A DNA stretch of 64,000 nucleotides from Cryptomeria japonica (GCF_030272615.1 NC_081411.1:44653517-44717516); one strand, 5' to 3'. Counted from the stretch's first letter, positions 1 to 13,409 are shown. Translations and numbers: made by a program. Notes: generated by a model not told the origin, from the sequence alone.

Positions 1-1
1 A

Positions 2-115
2 TTGGAGAAGGTTGATATTTTGATGAATGTTACAAGTCCATGGATGAAACTTGTGAGCATAGAGAAGTTAAGATGGAATTTTAATTCTATGGGCCTCTTG
101 CCCCCCTGTAGTTGA
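2..115 (+). pseudogene. 3' end of a Copia pol polyprotein (RNase H tail)
   Basis: A 37-codon open stretch runs in from outside the window and ends in TGA. It carries a DILMNVTSPW-like segment followed by EKLRWNFNSMGLLPP. That pattern fits the extreme C-terminus of plant Copia polyproteins, where a DxLTK motif is followed by a conserved EK.RW...MGL tail after RNase H. The polypurine tract and LTR follow within 40 bases, which supports the call. The motif is already altered (LMN where LTK is usual), so this is probably a dead copy. Only the last few dozen codons are visible. Confidence 0.55.
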
Positions 116-141
116 TTGAGAGGTTCTTGAAAGGCCTTCAC

Positions 142-152
142 AAGTGGGAGAA
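142..152 (+). other. polypurine tract of the Copia element
   Basis: AAGTGGGAGAA lies directly before a TGTTGGAG LTR start, the usual place for the plus-strand priming site of an LTR retrotransposon. Confidence 0.6.
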
Positions 153-1118
153 TGTTGGAGTTATTTATTTAACATGTGGTTAAATTTTATTAGGCTACTT
201 GAAAATTTTGTTTGCGCATGTTATTTTGTCATCTAGTGGGAGTTGGCATGTTGAGTTGTCATCCTACTAGGAAGGTGACATGGAATATTTGTCCTCACAT
301 GGAGATAGGCATCCCATTTAGAGGATCTTGGAATTGTGTGAGTTAGGTGCCAAGTGTCATGTAATGACAAATCATGACACATCTAGCTATGACAACTTAT
401 GACAACTTCATGACACACCTACTTTTGATAATTTATGACAAATTCTATGACAAAATGGACAAGTGTAAGGAGACACCTTCACATGGAGAAGGTAGGTGCC
501 CAAGTTAGATAATGACAGGTTGTAAGACGATTTGATATTTTTATTCAATTATGATGGATTCTCTTATAGATGTAAGTGCTATCAATCATTATTATTTTTA
601 TGATAGATGTAAGAGGTGTAAGGGCATATTTCATATCATAATGTGTCAAATTTGAATGAGGAGTCATTTGGTGATGTAAATGTATCATTTGCATGCTTAA
701 AAGTTGTTGAAAAAATGTGCCAAGTGAACATTTGCATGAACCCCTCTTCTATTTTTATCTAGAAGCTTCTCCTTTGTTCTAATTCACTATATAAGATGGG
801 CTTGGAGAGTATTGTATATGTACTATGTTTTGCAATCGAAGTGCTATGCTACTAGAATTAATCCATATTGTGGCTTGTTGATTGTATATTCCCAGTGAAG
901 AAGCTAAGTGTTGATATTGTATTGTAACTAATTAGTTTATTGGAAATACAAAATACTATGCTTTTGGAGTGTGGGGCTTTTCTCCTAAAAGGGTTTCCCC
1001 ATGTATATTGTGCATTCATTATCGTATCTATTTATGCATGTTTATTATATTCTTTTGAACGTGTTTGTTATTTTGTTATGTTTAAGATTTGTAAAGAAAA
1101 TTTGCACCATCCCCACCA
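153..1118 (+). mobile_element. 3' LTR of a Copia element
   Basis: The LTR starts TGTTGGAG right after the polypurine tract. A promoter-like CTATATAAGATGG lies near 787-800. At about 967-1005 there is a U5-type block (GTGGGGCTTTTCTCC then AAAAGGGTTTCCCCATGTA) that recurs, reverse-complemented, in the solo LTRs at 37.3 kb and 54.3 kb, so all three belong to one broad Copia group. The right end (CCCACCA near 1118) is an estimate, because the 5' LTR and any target duplication lie outside the window. The 60-codon reading frame inside it is not a gene. Confidence 0.6.
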
Positions 1119-2139
1119 CTAGATGAGTGTTAGGAAGCATTTTCCATATCTTTGCTTCCTTTCACTATGTCTATCTCTACATCCATGAGTAGGGGAATAA
1201 CCTCTAATAGAGTGTGGAGTTAACAAAAATATAGTTAACACACCTTATGCATTATCCCAATGATACAAAATCATTTATAAGTGTGTGTCATTTCAAATCC
1301 AACTTTATTCATTCATTCCTCAATTTTACACATGGACATAATTTTAATGGTTGAATGAAGATTAATTAGGATGCCAAATTTTGGGTGGTCAAATATGATA
1401 ATTTAGGATAGTTGTATTTAGAAGATTTTCCCTCGATCATTGCTACACTAGAATAGTCCAGTGACCTATATTTGATGCCACCCATTTTTTTCAGTCATCT
1501 TGCACTATAGCTAAGGCTAGCATTGGTGTTTAGTTTATCCCCTTTGCATCTACCAACTATGTGGCTTATAAGATTGGTTGTTGGGTCCATTTTTAGTTAT
1601 TTTATAATGGCGAGTTGACACAATCAACAATTCCATTAGCCATCCAACAAAAAACTTCACTTTGAAATTCTCCCTTTCTATAATAAAACTGTACTAAAAA
1701 TTTACCACTATCTTCACTAAATGGAATATAAATAAATAAATGCTTGTCATTCTTTTGTTAGGCTAAATGTCTAATAAAATTATATTTTCTTAAACTACTA
1801 CTTAATAAAATTATATGAAAACAAATATGAAAAAGTGACACAATATTTGACATAAAAATTTAAAAACCATTTACATTTTTCATCATACTATATAACCATT
1901 AAATATATAATTTTATAAATGTAAACGAGTCAAAAATTAATCTTCATCATAGAAATTTTTTAATACCAAATAAAAAAATCAAACAATTTAAAAAAAAAAA
2001 TCAATAAATTTAGATTAAACCGATTTGCAAAGCAAATAATTTTAATAAAAATATACATTAAAGGCTACAGTACCCCACTCTTAAGGACGGGCTAAATCTA
2101 AGATAAATTGAAACCTAAGAACAAGTGAAAATAATAGTT
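1119..2139. other. no gene seen; AT-rich sequence
   Basis: Stop codons are dense in all frames. The stretch contains poly-A/T runs and no motif I recognise. It is probably decayed transposon or neutral intergenic DNA. Confidence 0.5.
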
Positions 2140-2960
2140 TTTATGTGTGATTTAAGTTAAAGGTAGTGTGCTTAATGTAGACTGCTGGTTTCGTTACGTC
2201 TAAATTTATGCTGACGTGGAAGGCATGGCCAGCGTGAAAACATAATTGGAGTAGAGTAGCATTTACGAAACCCAAATAACGATGACTCAACAATTTCTTG
2301 TGCTTTTTATTTTTATTATTATTTTTATATGTAATTGCTAGTTGGTCGACCGAAGCTGACGTGGCCATGCTCATATTTCTTTCATGATAGGAATTCTCGT
2401 CTTATGAAATTGCCAGTTAGTCGACCGAAGCTGACGTGGCCATGTTCATATTTCTTTTATGATAGGAATTCTCGTCTTACAGGGCTTTCGTTAAGTAGTT
2501 GGAAAAAAGTAGCTTTTGGGTAGACTTTGAAATAAGGTTGAATTATAAATTTTGTTTCCAACAACGTTGTTGGTAAAAGTGGTCTTTGGTGGATGTTAGA
2601 TTTTGTTGAATTAGACTAGGAAGTAAATATAAAAGAGAATTGGGAATTTTCATTACTAAAGGTTTTTATTTTATATATATTTTTTAATGTTTTAGTAAAT
2701 TTAAATGGTTTGGAGAGGATAAATTGGGGTTTTCAGTTTTCAAGTTAGTTATTATTAGTTAATTTTTTAATTAGTTACAATTAATATTGGGATATTTTTA
2801 TTTACTTAGTGATTGATACATCTTTTAGAATTATATATTAATATGTTAATATTGTGATTAAAATGTTTATATTCAAATAAATTTTATATTTTGTTGTTAA
2901 ATTTATTAAAATATAATTTTAGGGAGTATTTGTGGAAATCTTATAGATAAATTATAAAAC
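2140..2960. repeat. dispersed repeat family 1, copy A
   Basis: The block around 2195-2260 (GTAGACTGCTGGTTTCGTTA, then GAAAACATAATTGGAG) matches 25658-25735 at moderate identity. The AT-rich part after 2640 (including TTTAATGTTTTAGTAAATTT and a GATATTTTTATTTACTTAGTG block) matches 26665-26930. The two matching arms are collinear in both copies and lie on either side of a copy-specific tandem array. No open reading frame, LTR or TIR was found, so the element class is unknown. The 77- and 62-codon frames in this stretch are chance frames in repeat DNA. Confidence 0.55.
2340..2489 (+). repeat. tandem repeat, 2 x 75 bp
   Basis: Two near-identical 75-bp units start at 2340 and 2415. Each begins AGTTRGTCGACCGAAGCTGA and ends GATAGGAATTCTCGTCTTA. 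They differ at a handful of positions. The array sits between the two arms of dispersed repeat family 1. Confidence 0.85.
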
Positions 2961-5788
2961 TTAGGATCTATGCATTACATGCAAAAGTTAATATTCCAAA
3001 AAAGTGAACATGCATCTAGAACCTAAAGGGCATCATTGTATATGTGAGCATCAACAAAAGAAAAGCAAGTCATGGGACGGTATAAGGTGGTGACTATATT
3101 TGTAGGTGCATATCCTAAGGACTACTTGGAAATCTATCTATAATACTAGCTTGGATTATTTTTCCTAAAGAAGGAGAAGAAGAGTCTACTTTGTGTCTTT
3201 ATATTCTAACAAAGCACAAGGTAAGCATATATGGCTGGTATAGGAATTCCTAGTAAAGAAATGTTTTGCCACCTATATTGAGTCACCATTGAGAAGAACA
3301 ATACAATTTTTTGGTGTTCATAATAGTAGAGATCTGTATTAAAGAAGATAGGAAATACATTTTCTTATGGCCATCCCATCAACAAATCACACACACACAA
3401 TAGTATTTACATGCATAGTAATATGAAATCCAATAGTTGTGCCTTGGCCCATTATAGTTTTTTCTCCTTCTCAATTGGTTACACAACTAGTAAGCACACT
3501 AGCACCATAACTAGCTCCATCTCAAGGTTTTATATAATTTAAAATTTAACCATGAATACTTCACTATTTGACTTCTCCTAATTAGTTCAAATTTCATCTC
3601 TATATTCATTACATTCTCATCCCTACCATTTCCATTATCAAACATTAGTATTTTTCATGACCTCCATCACCATCATTCAATCTAGAAACCCATGTTTCAT
3701 CTATTTTTTGTCTACAATATAGATGATGATTAACAATTCACTTGCAAGATTGCAAAGAATAATGGCCCAAATGATTCCTATCCATTGGCTCAACCTTTTC
3801 TTAGATATGTTTAGAGTTTTCAAGTTGGGAAAACACCAACTCTCTTGTTTAAGGAAATTTATGTTATATTTGCCACTATACAATCTATTTTTTAAGTTTG
3901 CAATCTATATACCAATGCAAGTTCAATAAGTATTTTTATGGTGCCTATGATCAAGCAAGATGGTGATGTAGTTCTATTTTCTAATGTACCTACTAAAACT
4001 TTCACTAAGAAATCAAGCTAGTAGCATGAAGCAGAGGAAACTATTTGAGATGCTACATAGAAAATAATTCAACTTGTAGCCTAAACATAATTGTAGTATA
4101 GAAGAGGAGTATCACAATTAGCCACATTGAAGCATTTGAGAGCTTCATCAAGTACTGTGATTGTGACAATGAAAGTGGTTTAGTTACTCTTGAAGTAGAG
4201 AAAGTGCAACATTAGCTTGTGGAATATACTAATGCAATAACATGCATTGAATTAATAAATTTTGTGTATAAAAGTAGATATTTTCTCACTAGGCATAAAA
4301 GAGGTACCACCCATTATGCTCCATGAAGAACTAATTTTTATTCTAGTTAGGATTTAGAGGAAGCATTATATTTCTCACCTTCGTATGATGGGTTCTATAA
4401 TAAAATGGTAGCTAAATGTGCCAAGGATTGACATTTTGTCAATTAATAAATAATTATGGTAATATAAAAAGTCATTGAATAAAATGACTAACAAAGAAGA
4501 AGAAAGTGTGTGTCAATAAAAGGGTTAAATTTCATGTCCTTAACTATGGATAATAGGCTAAAAATAGTAGAAGTAAAATGATGTTGGGAAGAAGGATTGA
4601 AGTTTGAGTACTAATAAAACTTTAATGTCTTGCAGTGCGTGAGGCACGTAGGGAGAAAAAAAGTAGTGAAATTCTTTGAATTTTCATGCACACAATCGTA
4701 TATTTTATGGAAGCATGTGTTCATTTTTACATCGAGGTTACATAGGGAAGAAAGACAATGAGGTGATCTAGACATCCAAATAAATAAAAGTCTTATGTTA
4801 GAACCATAGGAACTAGTGCACCAAAATATTAGTCAAGCAACCAATAGGATTAGTGATAAGGAGTTTAAGTAGTTATTTGCACAACTGAGTAGCCTCTCTA
4901 TTAATATAATTATGTTCTAGGTTATTTAAATGACAATCAATTTCTCAAGAATGTGCATTCAAGTTCTAGCTAACATGAACAAGAATCATAATGGGTACGA
5001 TATATAGTGACTAATACTAAAGGTTGGTATTTAAAACCATCACATGTATCATGTAAGAAAATTTATATTAAAAAACTTCACAAAAGAATCTAAAATTTAA
5101 CAAGTTATACATATTCTTAATCATGGCTATGTTATCCTCTATTATGACACAAATGAAGTGATATTATTGTAATGTTGTAAATGTGATTCACTAGTCTAAT
5201 TATGTAAACTAGGAATCACAAGTCATTTAGACAAAAAATACATTCAATTTAATGAATCAATATGTCCAACTATAAAACTCTCAGGAAAGATGGTCACTAT
5301 GATTGATTATTCTTTTTATGCAGTCTAATTGATTAGATAAGATAGATGCAAAGAATTAGGATAAATAGTGTAAAATTGATAATAAAAAACATTAAAAAAT
5401 AAATGCATATTTGGTAACGAATTGAGATGTATGGAACTAGAAAGGGGATGCAAAGAGAAACTTTTGCCTAAATTTTAAGCTAAAACTGGGTGAACACTTA
5501 GGAACTCTATTCCTGTCAAATGATCAATAGAACATGAAAATCAAATTAGAAACTTGAGACTCTGGACTCTCTTCTAAGCAAATTTTAGCATGAATTGGGA
5601 GGACTATGACACTAAGGGTCCTATTCCAAGAGGACTAAGTTCCCTAGTCCTAAAGGACTAAAGGGCTAGTTGCCAGTGTCCAGGTGTCTTCTAATGAAAT
5701 TTGTGAAGAGATATTATTTCTAGGTCCTGAGTGCTCTTGTATCTTCAGATTGAACCTCAAATCTATTTTTTAACCTCAATCTTAATGA
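2961..5788. other. no gene or recognisable element
   Basis: About 2.8 kb of AT-rich sequence with stops in every frame. I saw no LTR termini, coding motif or strong repeat. It is probably old transposon remains. Confidence 0.45.
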
Positions 5789-8700
5789 TGTTGAAAACAT
5801 AAGTTGTTGTACTTTGTTGTCATTGATGTCAACCTGTCCTATGTTGTCATTGATGTCAACTTGTCTTGTGTTGTCATTGATTTTCATGTAAGGATGACAT
5901 AGTGGAAATATTAATATGCAAGAACAAGTATTTATGTGTTTTGGTATTATTTATTATGGTGTCAAGTAAGGATGATGTAGTGGAAGTCTCAATATGTAGG
6001 AAATATAATTTATGTGGTTTGACTATCTTGTGGAAATGTTGAAATATTTTTAGAAGGCTAGTGTAAGAGAAGTTTCAATATGAAAGAAATAATATTTATG
6101 CAGGAAAGAGTTTTTAATATCTTGGTAGAAGAATACCTTGCATTTCTCTAGTATGTCAAGATTACGTGTTGTAGTTCTGGATATAATGTCTATGTTCAGT
6201 GTATATTATACTATAGGATTTGTAGGTCCTATATTGCTCAATTGGTAGAGATGGTTGTTGATGTTTCTAATAGTAAGTCTATCTATCTGAACAAGTCCAA
6301 AGAATACTTGGTGGCTTCTTGATATATAGATTTGAGTGTTGTAATTTGGAGGACATATTCATATAGTCTATGCAGTGTTCCAATTCAATTTCCAACTGAT
6401 GTCTCATACATAATTGGAGTTTTTATGTTCTAAGCTCTATGTTGTCTATTGGTTTAGATTCTAAAGGATTTTGGTGATGTATCTGTACTAGTGAAAATTA
6501 GGGTTTTCACCATTAAATGTAGTAAAACCACTAATTTTGCTTAATTATCATCACATTAGGAAAATATAGGAATTTGATCGATCTAATCCTAATAGTTCTA
6601 GATTCTGATCAAATTCCAAGGGTCTTAAATGTACCTCTTCTTTAGCTTAAGTTAAACTAAATTATTGAAGATGCTGAAATTAAGGTAAATGTGTTGAAAT
6701 TGAAGTAAAAATGCATGAACAATGAGCTAGAGTCATCAGATTGAGCCACGAACCTAGACATGAGCAATGTAAGAGAGTTCAGATCTATTCCCAAAAGGTT
6801 CTCTTGATTTTTCACAACCATGGTGGTGGTTGCCCTGGTCCTCCACACTTTTCACACTCCAATGGGGGATCAGTTCATCACTATAAATAAAACTAATTCT
6901 GAAGATCACAACTTCATACCTATTCTTGTGCACACTACAGAAGGGAAATAGGTTGAGAATAGGGGCTTGCCTAAGTCAAACCCCAACTTAGGAATTAACC
7001 TTGATTGAAATATTGCAAATATTGAAATAAATGATGAAAGGACATATGCCAGATTTGCAATTATTGATAAAGGTATTTTTTTTCTTTAATGTAATCACAC
7101 ATGTTGTATGAAATGACATGAACATGACAAAACCCTAATCACACACACATGTTTGGATATGAATGATGTAATTTTCTTAACAATGAATGAATGAATGAAG
7201 AATATGGAGCCTTGAAGATATTTGAAAATGTTTGTCAATGCTTCATGGATGCAAGGATGCTTGATTGCTCGAATGGACAGATAGCTTAGATTGGATTAGA
7301 TGAAAATGAGTTGAGAAGGATGCCTTATATAGGAATTTCATAATTGAAATCACCTTTAGCTTGACTTAGAATCAATATATTTTCACACGGAGATAAATTT
7401 CAACAAGATAAGACCACCCAATCATCCTCCTAAAATTTAGGGAAAAAAGAACAAGACCATGGTGGTGGGTGCCACGGTCCTATCAACGTTTTTTTGAATT
7501 TCAAGGGATGCAAGCTATCATGATTCTAATGCTAAATGTAGCTCGATGGCTTAACCCAAGATGTGTAGATATGTGAAATATTCTTTGAGAGTTGAAATTA
7601 GGGTAGGATTAAAGAAAAAATAGGGTAAAATGATAAAAGGCACACCTAGAATTAAGGGCCGAAATAAGAGTGTGATGATGTAATAAAGTGGAATAAGAAC
7701 TGTGATATTAAATTAAATATTAATTAATTACAATAAAAGTCATATAATGCATAGAGGAAAGGGAAATACTAAAATAGGTTCTAGGAGAGTGTGAAATTGG
7801 ACACACCAATATAGGGTCTAGAATTTAGAACACTACAGTACCAGGTACTCGGATCATATTCCTTTGGCCCTAGTTTTCTATGAAGGATAAGTTTGCTTAG
7901 TGTTTTGGGTCTCACCATGGCATGTGTAGATCCACATTGTGAAACTTGCATTAGAGATTCGTTTTTGAGCTGACAAGCTAATGTGTTTTAATCCTTATCT
8001 GCATGTTTCATTTGATACTAACATTGGAAGATCTATTAGAATGTGTGATTCATTAGAATCATTGGAAAGAGATGTGTTATGATGTTTTTGGGTCCTCTTT
8101 ATCTCCTAGAGTGGACCACAATGGTTTTTATTGGTACGGGTGCTCAAATTTATATAATATGGTTTACTCTACTTGTGGACAATCTAATTGGGGGTTTTAA
8201 TGATTAATTTGTTTATAAATGAGTGAAAATGTGTGAGTGATTGTATGGAAGGAATGTTAGTTGACAAGTAGGAGACATTGGTGGTTCACAACCATATTTA
8301 ATTTTGAGGTTCTATGAAGGTTAGTTGTGAATAGATTTGATGATAATATCTTCCATGTGATAGAACTTTGAGATAGATTTTTAAGTCAAATATGTTTACC
8401 ATGATCAAGAGATCTTGTTTCTTTCAATTCATCTATTCCTTTCTCTATTGGAGGATAGAGAGTCTCTTGTCACCTTTCTATATCTTGCCTTGAAATAGTG
8501 TGGTTCAACCCTACAAGAAATTTGTATCTTTCCCTAAGGTTGTGTACCTTAGTTCTACAAGTCCTCTTAGGAGAAATGGGTTCTAAAAGCAATATTGTAA
8601 TAAGTTATATTTGTATTGTGAGTTTGATTCTCATTGTAGTTTTATTTGCTTGGTTTTTTCATGTAAATTAGATGTTCATGTGTTTGGTGTTCTTTATATT

Positions 8701-8816
8701 TTCATTCATTAACACCATAATTATATGGTTGTGGTTTAAAGTTTGAAGATCAGGAATTAAGTACTCTTGAGGTTTGGATTGACTCACCCCCTATCACTCA
8801 TGTGGTGTGTTCAACA
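5789..8816 (+). mobile_element. 5' LTR of a decayed Copia element (family C), interrupted
   Basis: The LTR begins TGTTGAAAACATAAGTTGTTG and matches the 3' LTR that starts at 11904 (TGCTGGAAAC...GAGTTGTTG). The similarity runs for about 300 bp, including GCAAGAACAAGTATTTATGTG-type blocks. Its distal part (7860-8816) resembles the LTR at 53.5-54.2 kb. It ends in the family hallmark, a GACTCACCCCCTATCACTC block followed by GTTCAACA near 8816. A separate LTR-like unit (6484-7837) lies inside it; without that unit the LTR would be about 1.67 kb. Confidence 0.6.
6484..7837. mobile_element. probable solo LTR nested in the Copia 5' LTR
   Basis: The unit starts TGTACTAGTG and ends GAACACTACA. It is flanked by GTATC (6479-6483) and GTACC (7838-7842), a plausible 5-bp target duplication with one transition. 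A second, diverged copy is recognisable at about 13690-14367 plus 19801-20176. That copy shares the ATTAACCTTGATTGAA, GATTTGCAATTATTGATAA and CATGAACATGA blocks and the AACACTACA end. No coding capacity is seen. The class is inferred from the termini alone. Confidence 0.45.
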
Positions 8817-8879
8817 ATTGTTGTTAGAGAAAGTCTCCTCTTAAGAAGCTTAACCAGTTGAAGATGGTTCAAGATGACA

Positions 8880-10400
8880 CAAGATTACATGTTCAAGGCT
8901 CCAAATTTTGATGGCACAAATTATGCTTATTAGAGAGAAAGGATGGAATATCATTTGGAAACTATGCCAGCTAAAATATGGGAAAGCATTAGGAAGGGAT
9001 ATACTTCTCTACAAAATGGTCCTACTAATTTGGATGAAATGATGAAATCAAAGCATATGAGAGTAATGAAAAAACTACATTTGCAATTATCACTTTCCCG
9101 AATGATGTTGTATTTAGAAAAGTCACAGGAGAGAATTCAACTAACAAAATTTGGGAGAAGTTGAAAATTTCATTTGAAGGTGATGAAAAGATAAAGAAAG
9201 ACAAGATTAAAACTCTAAAGTAGAATTTTGAGAATGTGTGAATGCCTGATGATGAAAATATTGATGTTCATATTCATCAAGTGAAAGCAATTGTAAATAC
9301 CCTTAGAGGTGTTTGCAAAACACTGGAAGAAAGTGAAGTATTAAGGAAGATAATTTGGCAACATTTCCTACAAGCTATTAAATGAAGAAGTATCATATTG
9401 AGGAAAACCATGACATGAATAAGTACATGATGGATCAGCTCCTTGGTTCACTCATGGGCTTTGAGATTTATAAATTGGATGACATAAAAAATAAAAGGAA
9501 AGAAGATGCATTCAATGCCACAAAAAAGCCTAAAGAAGAACTAGAAGAGAATGAAAACTTGAATGAGATTGAAGAAAAATTTGTGAGAAGATTGAGAAGA
9601 GGAACTGAGAAGTACAAAGGTAAGTTACTCATAAAATATTTTAATTATGGAAGAATAGGTCATTATGCTTTGAGATGTATGTATAAAGAAGACTATGGTG
9701 GAATACCTAATGATGATAACAAAGGAAAGGAGAACTACAAATGAAATAATAAAGATATCAGAAGAGATGATAAAGACATGGAAAAGAAGATTTTTTGTTC
9801 AATAAAGGCCTACTAATTTGAAGAAGAATATGACAACGACTCAAATGAAGAATCTTTTATTTTGTCTTTAAAAGATAATAATTATAGATGGTTCAAAAGT
9901 TTTGAAGATGAGAAATCTACAAGTATGAAGACTACATTACATGGAGAAGTGGAACCAAATGCATGGATCATTGACTCCAAATGTTTAAACCATATTACTG
10001 GTGATAGAGATAAGTTTATTAACCTTGAAAAATATGATGGTGGATCATATAAGTTTATAGGAGAAGAAACTCCACCTATTTATGGGAAAGAAAGTATTTC
10101 TATTGATAGTAAGCATAAAACTAATTATGTTTATTATTTTAAAGGTTTGAGACATAACCTATTAAGTGTGAGTTAGATGTGTAGAAAAGGTTATAAGGTT
10201 ATGTTTGAGGGACAAGAATGTGAAATTAGAAAAGTAAGATTTGGAAGATTGGTTATAGAAGGTGGAAGGACTAATAACAATTTTTACTATGCTAAGGACA
10301 ATAATGAAAGTAATTGTTTACTGGCACAAGTTTGTAATTAGACTAAGGATATATCCATGAATAGGGCAATCTCTGCTATTGTAATAGACATGAATGGCTA
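8880..10400 (+). pseudogene. Copia gag-protease relic
   Basis: From about 8888 the frame reads as a Copia gag (DUF4219/UBN2 type). FDGTNYAY is followed by a stop where tryptophan is expected, then RERMEYHLETM. The gag-like reading continues with several stops through 9380. A degenerate CCHC knuckle follows near 9640-9680 (YFNYGRIGHYALRC, with the first two cysteines changed to tyrosine). At 9964-10175 comes the retropepsin region. It contains AWIIDSKCLNHITGD, where the catalytic DSG/DTG is now DSK, and it runs into the pre-integrase LLSVS motif. The frame is broken at 10176 and no integrase, reverse transcriptase or RNase H follows, so the element cannot move by itself. Confidence 0.7.
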
Positions 10401-10599
10401 AGAAAAAAAAATTGGGCAAAGATGGTGGAAGAAGAATTGAATTTGAAAGTAGAAAGCTGGACAATGGAACAAGTACATAACCCTACAAATAACAATCTAG
10501 CAAAAGAAAAGTGGGAGCTCATAAAGAAGCTAAATGAAGTTGGTAGAGAAATGTTCATGGATGAAGTAAGGAACTCCAACCAAAAATGGTTTCTCTCAT

Positions 10600-11890
10600 A
10601 TTAAGATTAAAAAAGTGGTCAACAGTTTTCATGTTCCTCCTACCTAGATCAGGTACTCATCAATCTTCTTGATGGTAACTATTTTTCATGCAATAAGTTT
10701 AGACATAGAGATAATGAATGCAGAAATTAGATAAGATAATGACTATTTAATGGTCATTTTTACAATTGTACCAAGATTGGTCATAAGGATAATGAGTGCA
10801 AAAGTGGGATGATGTGGATTTTAAATGGTAGGAATGATTGTTCCTTCAACGAATGTCATCCCACTTACAAAATTTTGGTCACAAGATTGTTGAGTTCAAA
10901 AGTGTTGTTAAAAGTAATGGAAGTATTATAGGAGATACAAATGTTTGAACAAATGGAAATGGTTCTCAACAAGGTTCAACATACTACAACTACAACAAAT
11001 TTGGACACATTGCTAAATTCAATACAGGAATAAATGGGAAGAATGGTCTAGTAAAGAAGATTGATGTTAATGTAGAAAGGAGATGATGCAAAAGACATGG
11101 GAAAAGAAATTGGAAGAAAAGGTGGAAGAAAAAAGTGAGGATGGGTTTGCACCCCTTAGTGGTGCTAATTATTTTTCTAGTGCAACTAAATAGTATGCAC
11201 AATCTGAGTGGGAGAGTGAAATGAAGATCTTTTGACCCCCCCTTGTAGATTAATGCTGAAGATATTTTCAACATGGTATAGATTCTAGTGTCTATCTTAT
11301 CATTGGTGAGGATATGAAAGAACATACAGAGGATTGATCATGCATATAGATGGATAAGTTGTTAAAATTATAAGATATTATGGCTCTTGGAAACCTCTAT
11401 GTTGGAGTAGGTTTAAAAGCTAATTCTGATGATACAAAGGAAGAAATTGCTAGAGTTAATTTTCTTAAAACAATACAAAGGATTCAAGAACAAATAGGAA
11501 ATATTAAATGATAGAAAGAGTATAAGTAGTGGGGCATCTATCGTAGGGGAGCTATCTAGGATTTGGTTTTGATTCTTGGATTGATGTTGTTGTTATCCTT
11601 AAGAAAGCATATAAGGATGGAAATTTTTTGTAAACTATTACATCACTCTCACGGGAAGTACTATAGTTTCTTGTGATATTTCAAGTTATAGTCTGATGTG
11701 ATTTACTCATAGGGAGAAAGAGCTTCAATTTAAGGTAGAGCCATTCAAATTTATGCTTGTTGTCCTTGACATAAAAGGGGGAAAAACTTTAGTATAGTGC
11801 CCTTTGTACTTGAACTCAAAGTGGGAGAAACATACAAGTTGAGTTTAGTTGTCTTTTCTATTGATGATACATGTGTGTTGCCATCAATGA
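10600..11890 (+). pseudogene. degenerate interior of the Copia element with zinc-knuckle remnants
   Basis: At about 10688-10730 and 10755-10802 the plus strand reads CNKFRHRDNEC and NCTKIGHKDNEC, resembling partial CCHC zinc knuckles in tandem. A third, worse copy (NYNKFGHIAKF) lies near 10990. Several polypurine patches precede the 3' LTR, including AAAAGGGGGAAAAAC near 11774 and AAAAAGGGGGAGAA at 11890-11903. No reverse transcriptase motif was seen. The fragment looks like gag-tail material joined to the 3' untranslated end after a large internal deletion. Confidence 0.45.
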
Positions 11891-11903
11891 AAAAGGGGGA
11901 GAA

Positions 11904-12188
11904 TGCTGGAAACTTGAGTTGTTGTGCTTTATTTTCATTGATTTAGAAATTTCTTGTATTGTCATTGTATTGTAGGGATAGTATAGTGTAAGTCTCGATT
12001 TGCAAGGAAGATTACTTATGTGTTCTGGTACTGTTGCTTGTGGTGTCAAATAAAAATGGCATAGTGGAAGTTTCAATATGCAAGAAAGAGTATTTATGTG
12101 TTCTGACTATCTTATGGAGATGTTGAAGTATTTTTGGAAGGTTGGTGTAATAGAGGTTTTAATATATAGGAAACAATATTTATGTAGG
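11904..12188 (+). mobile_element. truncated 3' LTR of the Copia element
   Basis: It begins TGCTGGAAAC directly after the AAAAAGGGGGAGAA polypurine tract and parallels the first ~300 bp of the 5' LTR at 5789. Similarity stops abruptly at about 12188, where a different TGTGGTGTTGC sequence starts. The rest of this LTR was not found, so it was probably removed or displaced by a later insertion. Confidence 0.6.
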
Positions 12189-13409
12189 TGTGGTGTTGCA
12201 AATTGAATCCCTATGCAATGTCTTTCTCAAGTAGGCCCTATTTAAGAATGTATGGCCTCCCACATTTGGTTCTACTCAGCAAAACCCACTTCAACATGTT
12301 AGTATGACATCTCTTCCTCATTTAGGACCTGAAGTCACAATTTGGACCTACTTTGGATAGATTACAATGCCTGGGGTGCCCCACACCTGGTATAATGGTG
12401 CCTAGGGCACCTTGATTCTGGGAGCATCATACTTAGGGTTCCCCACTACCCTTAGTTTGGCCCCAAATTTGAACTATGGAATGCTCAGCTAGGTTGAGCT
12501 AGAAATATTTTTCCTTGTCATCTTGATCTGATTTTCGTACCCTGAAATGATTGGGAGAGGTATATAAGCAAGGTAACATCCATTATTTTAGGTAACGTGA
12601 ATATACAAAGGATAAGGCATTCAATCATTCAAGAATTTAATATTTAAGGCATTTAATCCTACCATATTCTTCATTATGGTAAGCTTCAATGACCTTCATG
12701 GAAGCATATCTTTTGTGATGACCCTTTAGGTCTTTTATGTAGAGTCATGCTATTGCCTCAACAATCGTGATCATCTTCAAAGAAGAATTTTCATGATCAA
12801 GGTATAAGACACTTCCATTTTCAAATATAGCCTTTGCTACCTAACAACACACCTTTCTTTCACGTTCAATTCAATTATATTTCATGGTTAATTCCAAAAC
12901 CAGGGTTTGAATTTGGAAAACCCATTTCTTCCCCACAATTTCCTCTTTTTTGTGTGTGTAATAAAAATTGACAAAGCTACCAAAATAGGTAAAAAATAAT
13001 TAGGTGGAGACCTATAGTCTGCAATTTATTGGAGTTGAAACTGATGAGAGCGGGCCAAGCTAGGTGACTGATTCTCAAGAGCGGGCTAAGTTGAGCAATT
13101 GAGTCCATACACATTTGTATAAAATTTAGACTATAGGACCATTGTAGTTTGCTTCATTATATTCTTTCCTAGAATTTTGTTCTTAGTAAGTGATAGTCTA
13201 ATACACACAAAATAGATCATCTCCTCACTCATTCCAAAATATTCATAATCACTTTCAACTCATAATGAAGGATCATTTAATTCACCTTGTGGCCAAGGAT
13301 TTCAAGCCAAGTGGATCATATTCAATGTAAGAGTGGAATAAGCCTAAGATTCTTAGTTTGCATGCATAAACTAGTGAACCCTATTTTCACACCTTACATT
13401 TTGGTGAAC
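12189..13409 (+). mobile_element. LTR-like sequence of unassigned type
   Basis: The segment starts TGTGGTGTTGC at the break in the Copia LTR. It has a TATA-like GAGAGGTATATAAGCAAGG near 12555. It could end at CACACCTTACA (13409), followed by TTTTGGTGAACCCAAAAC, which might be a primer-binding region. The termini are inferred and I see no second copy in the window. It could also be ordinary intergenic sequence. Confidence 0.3.
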
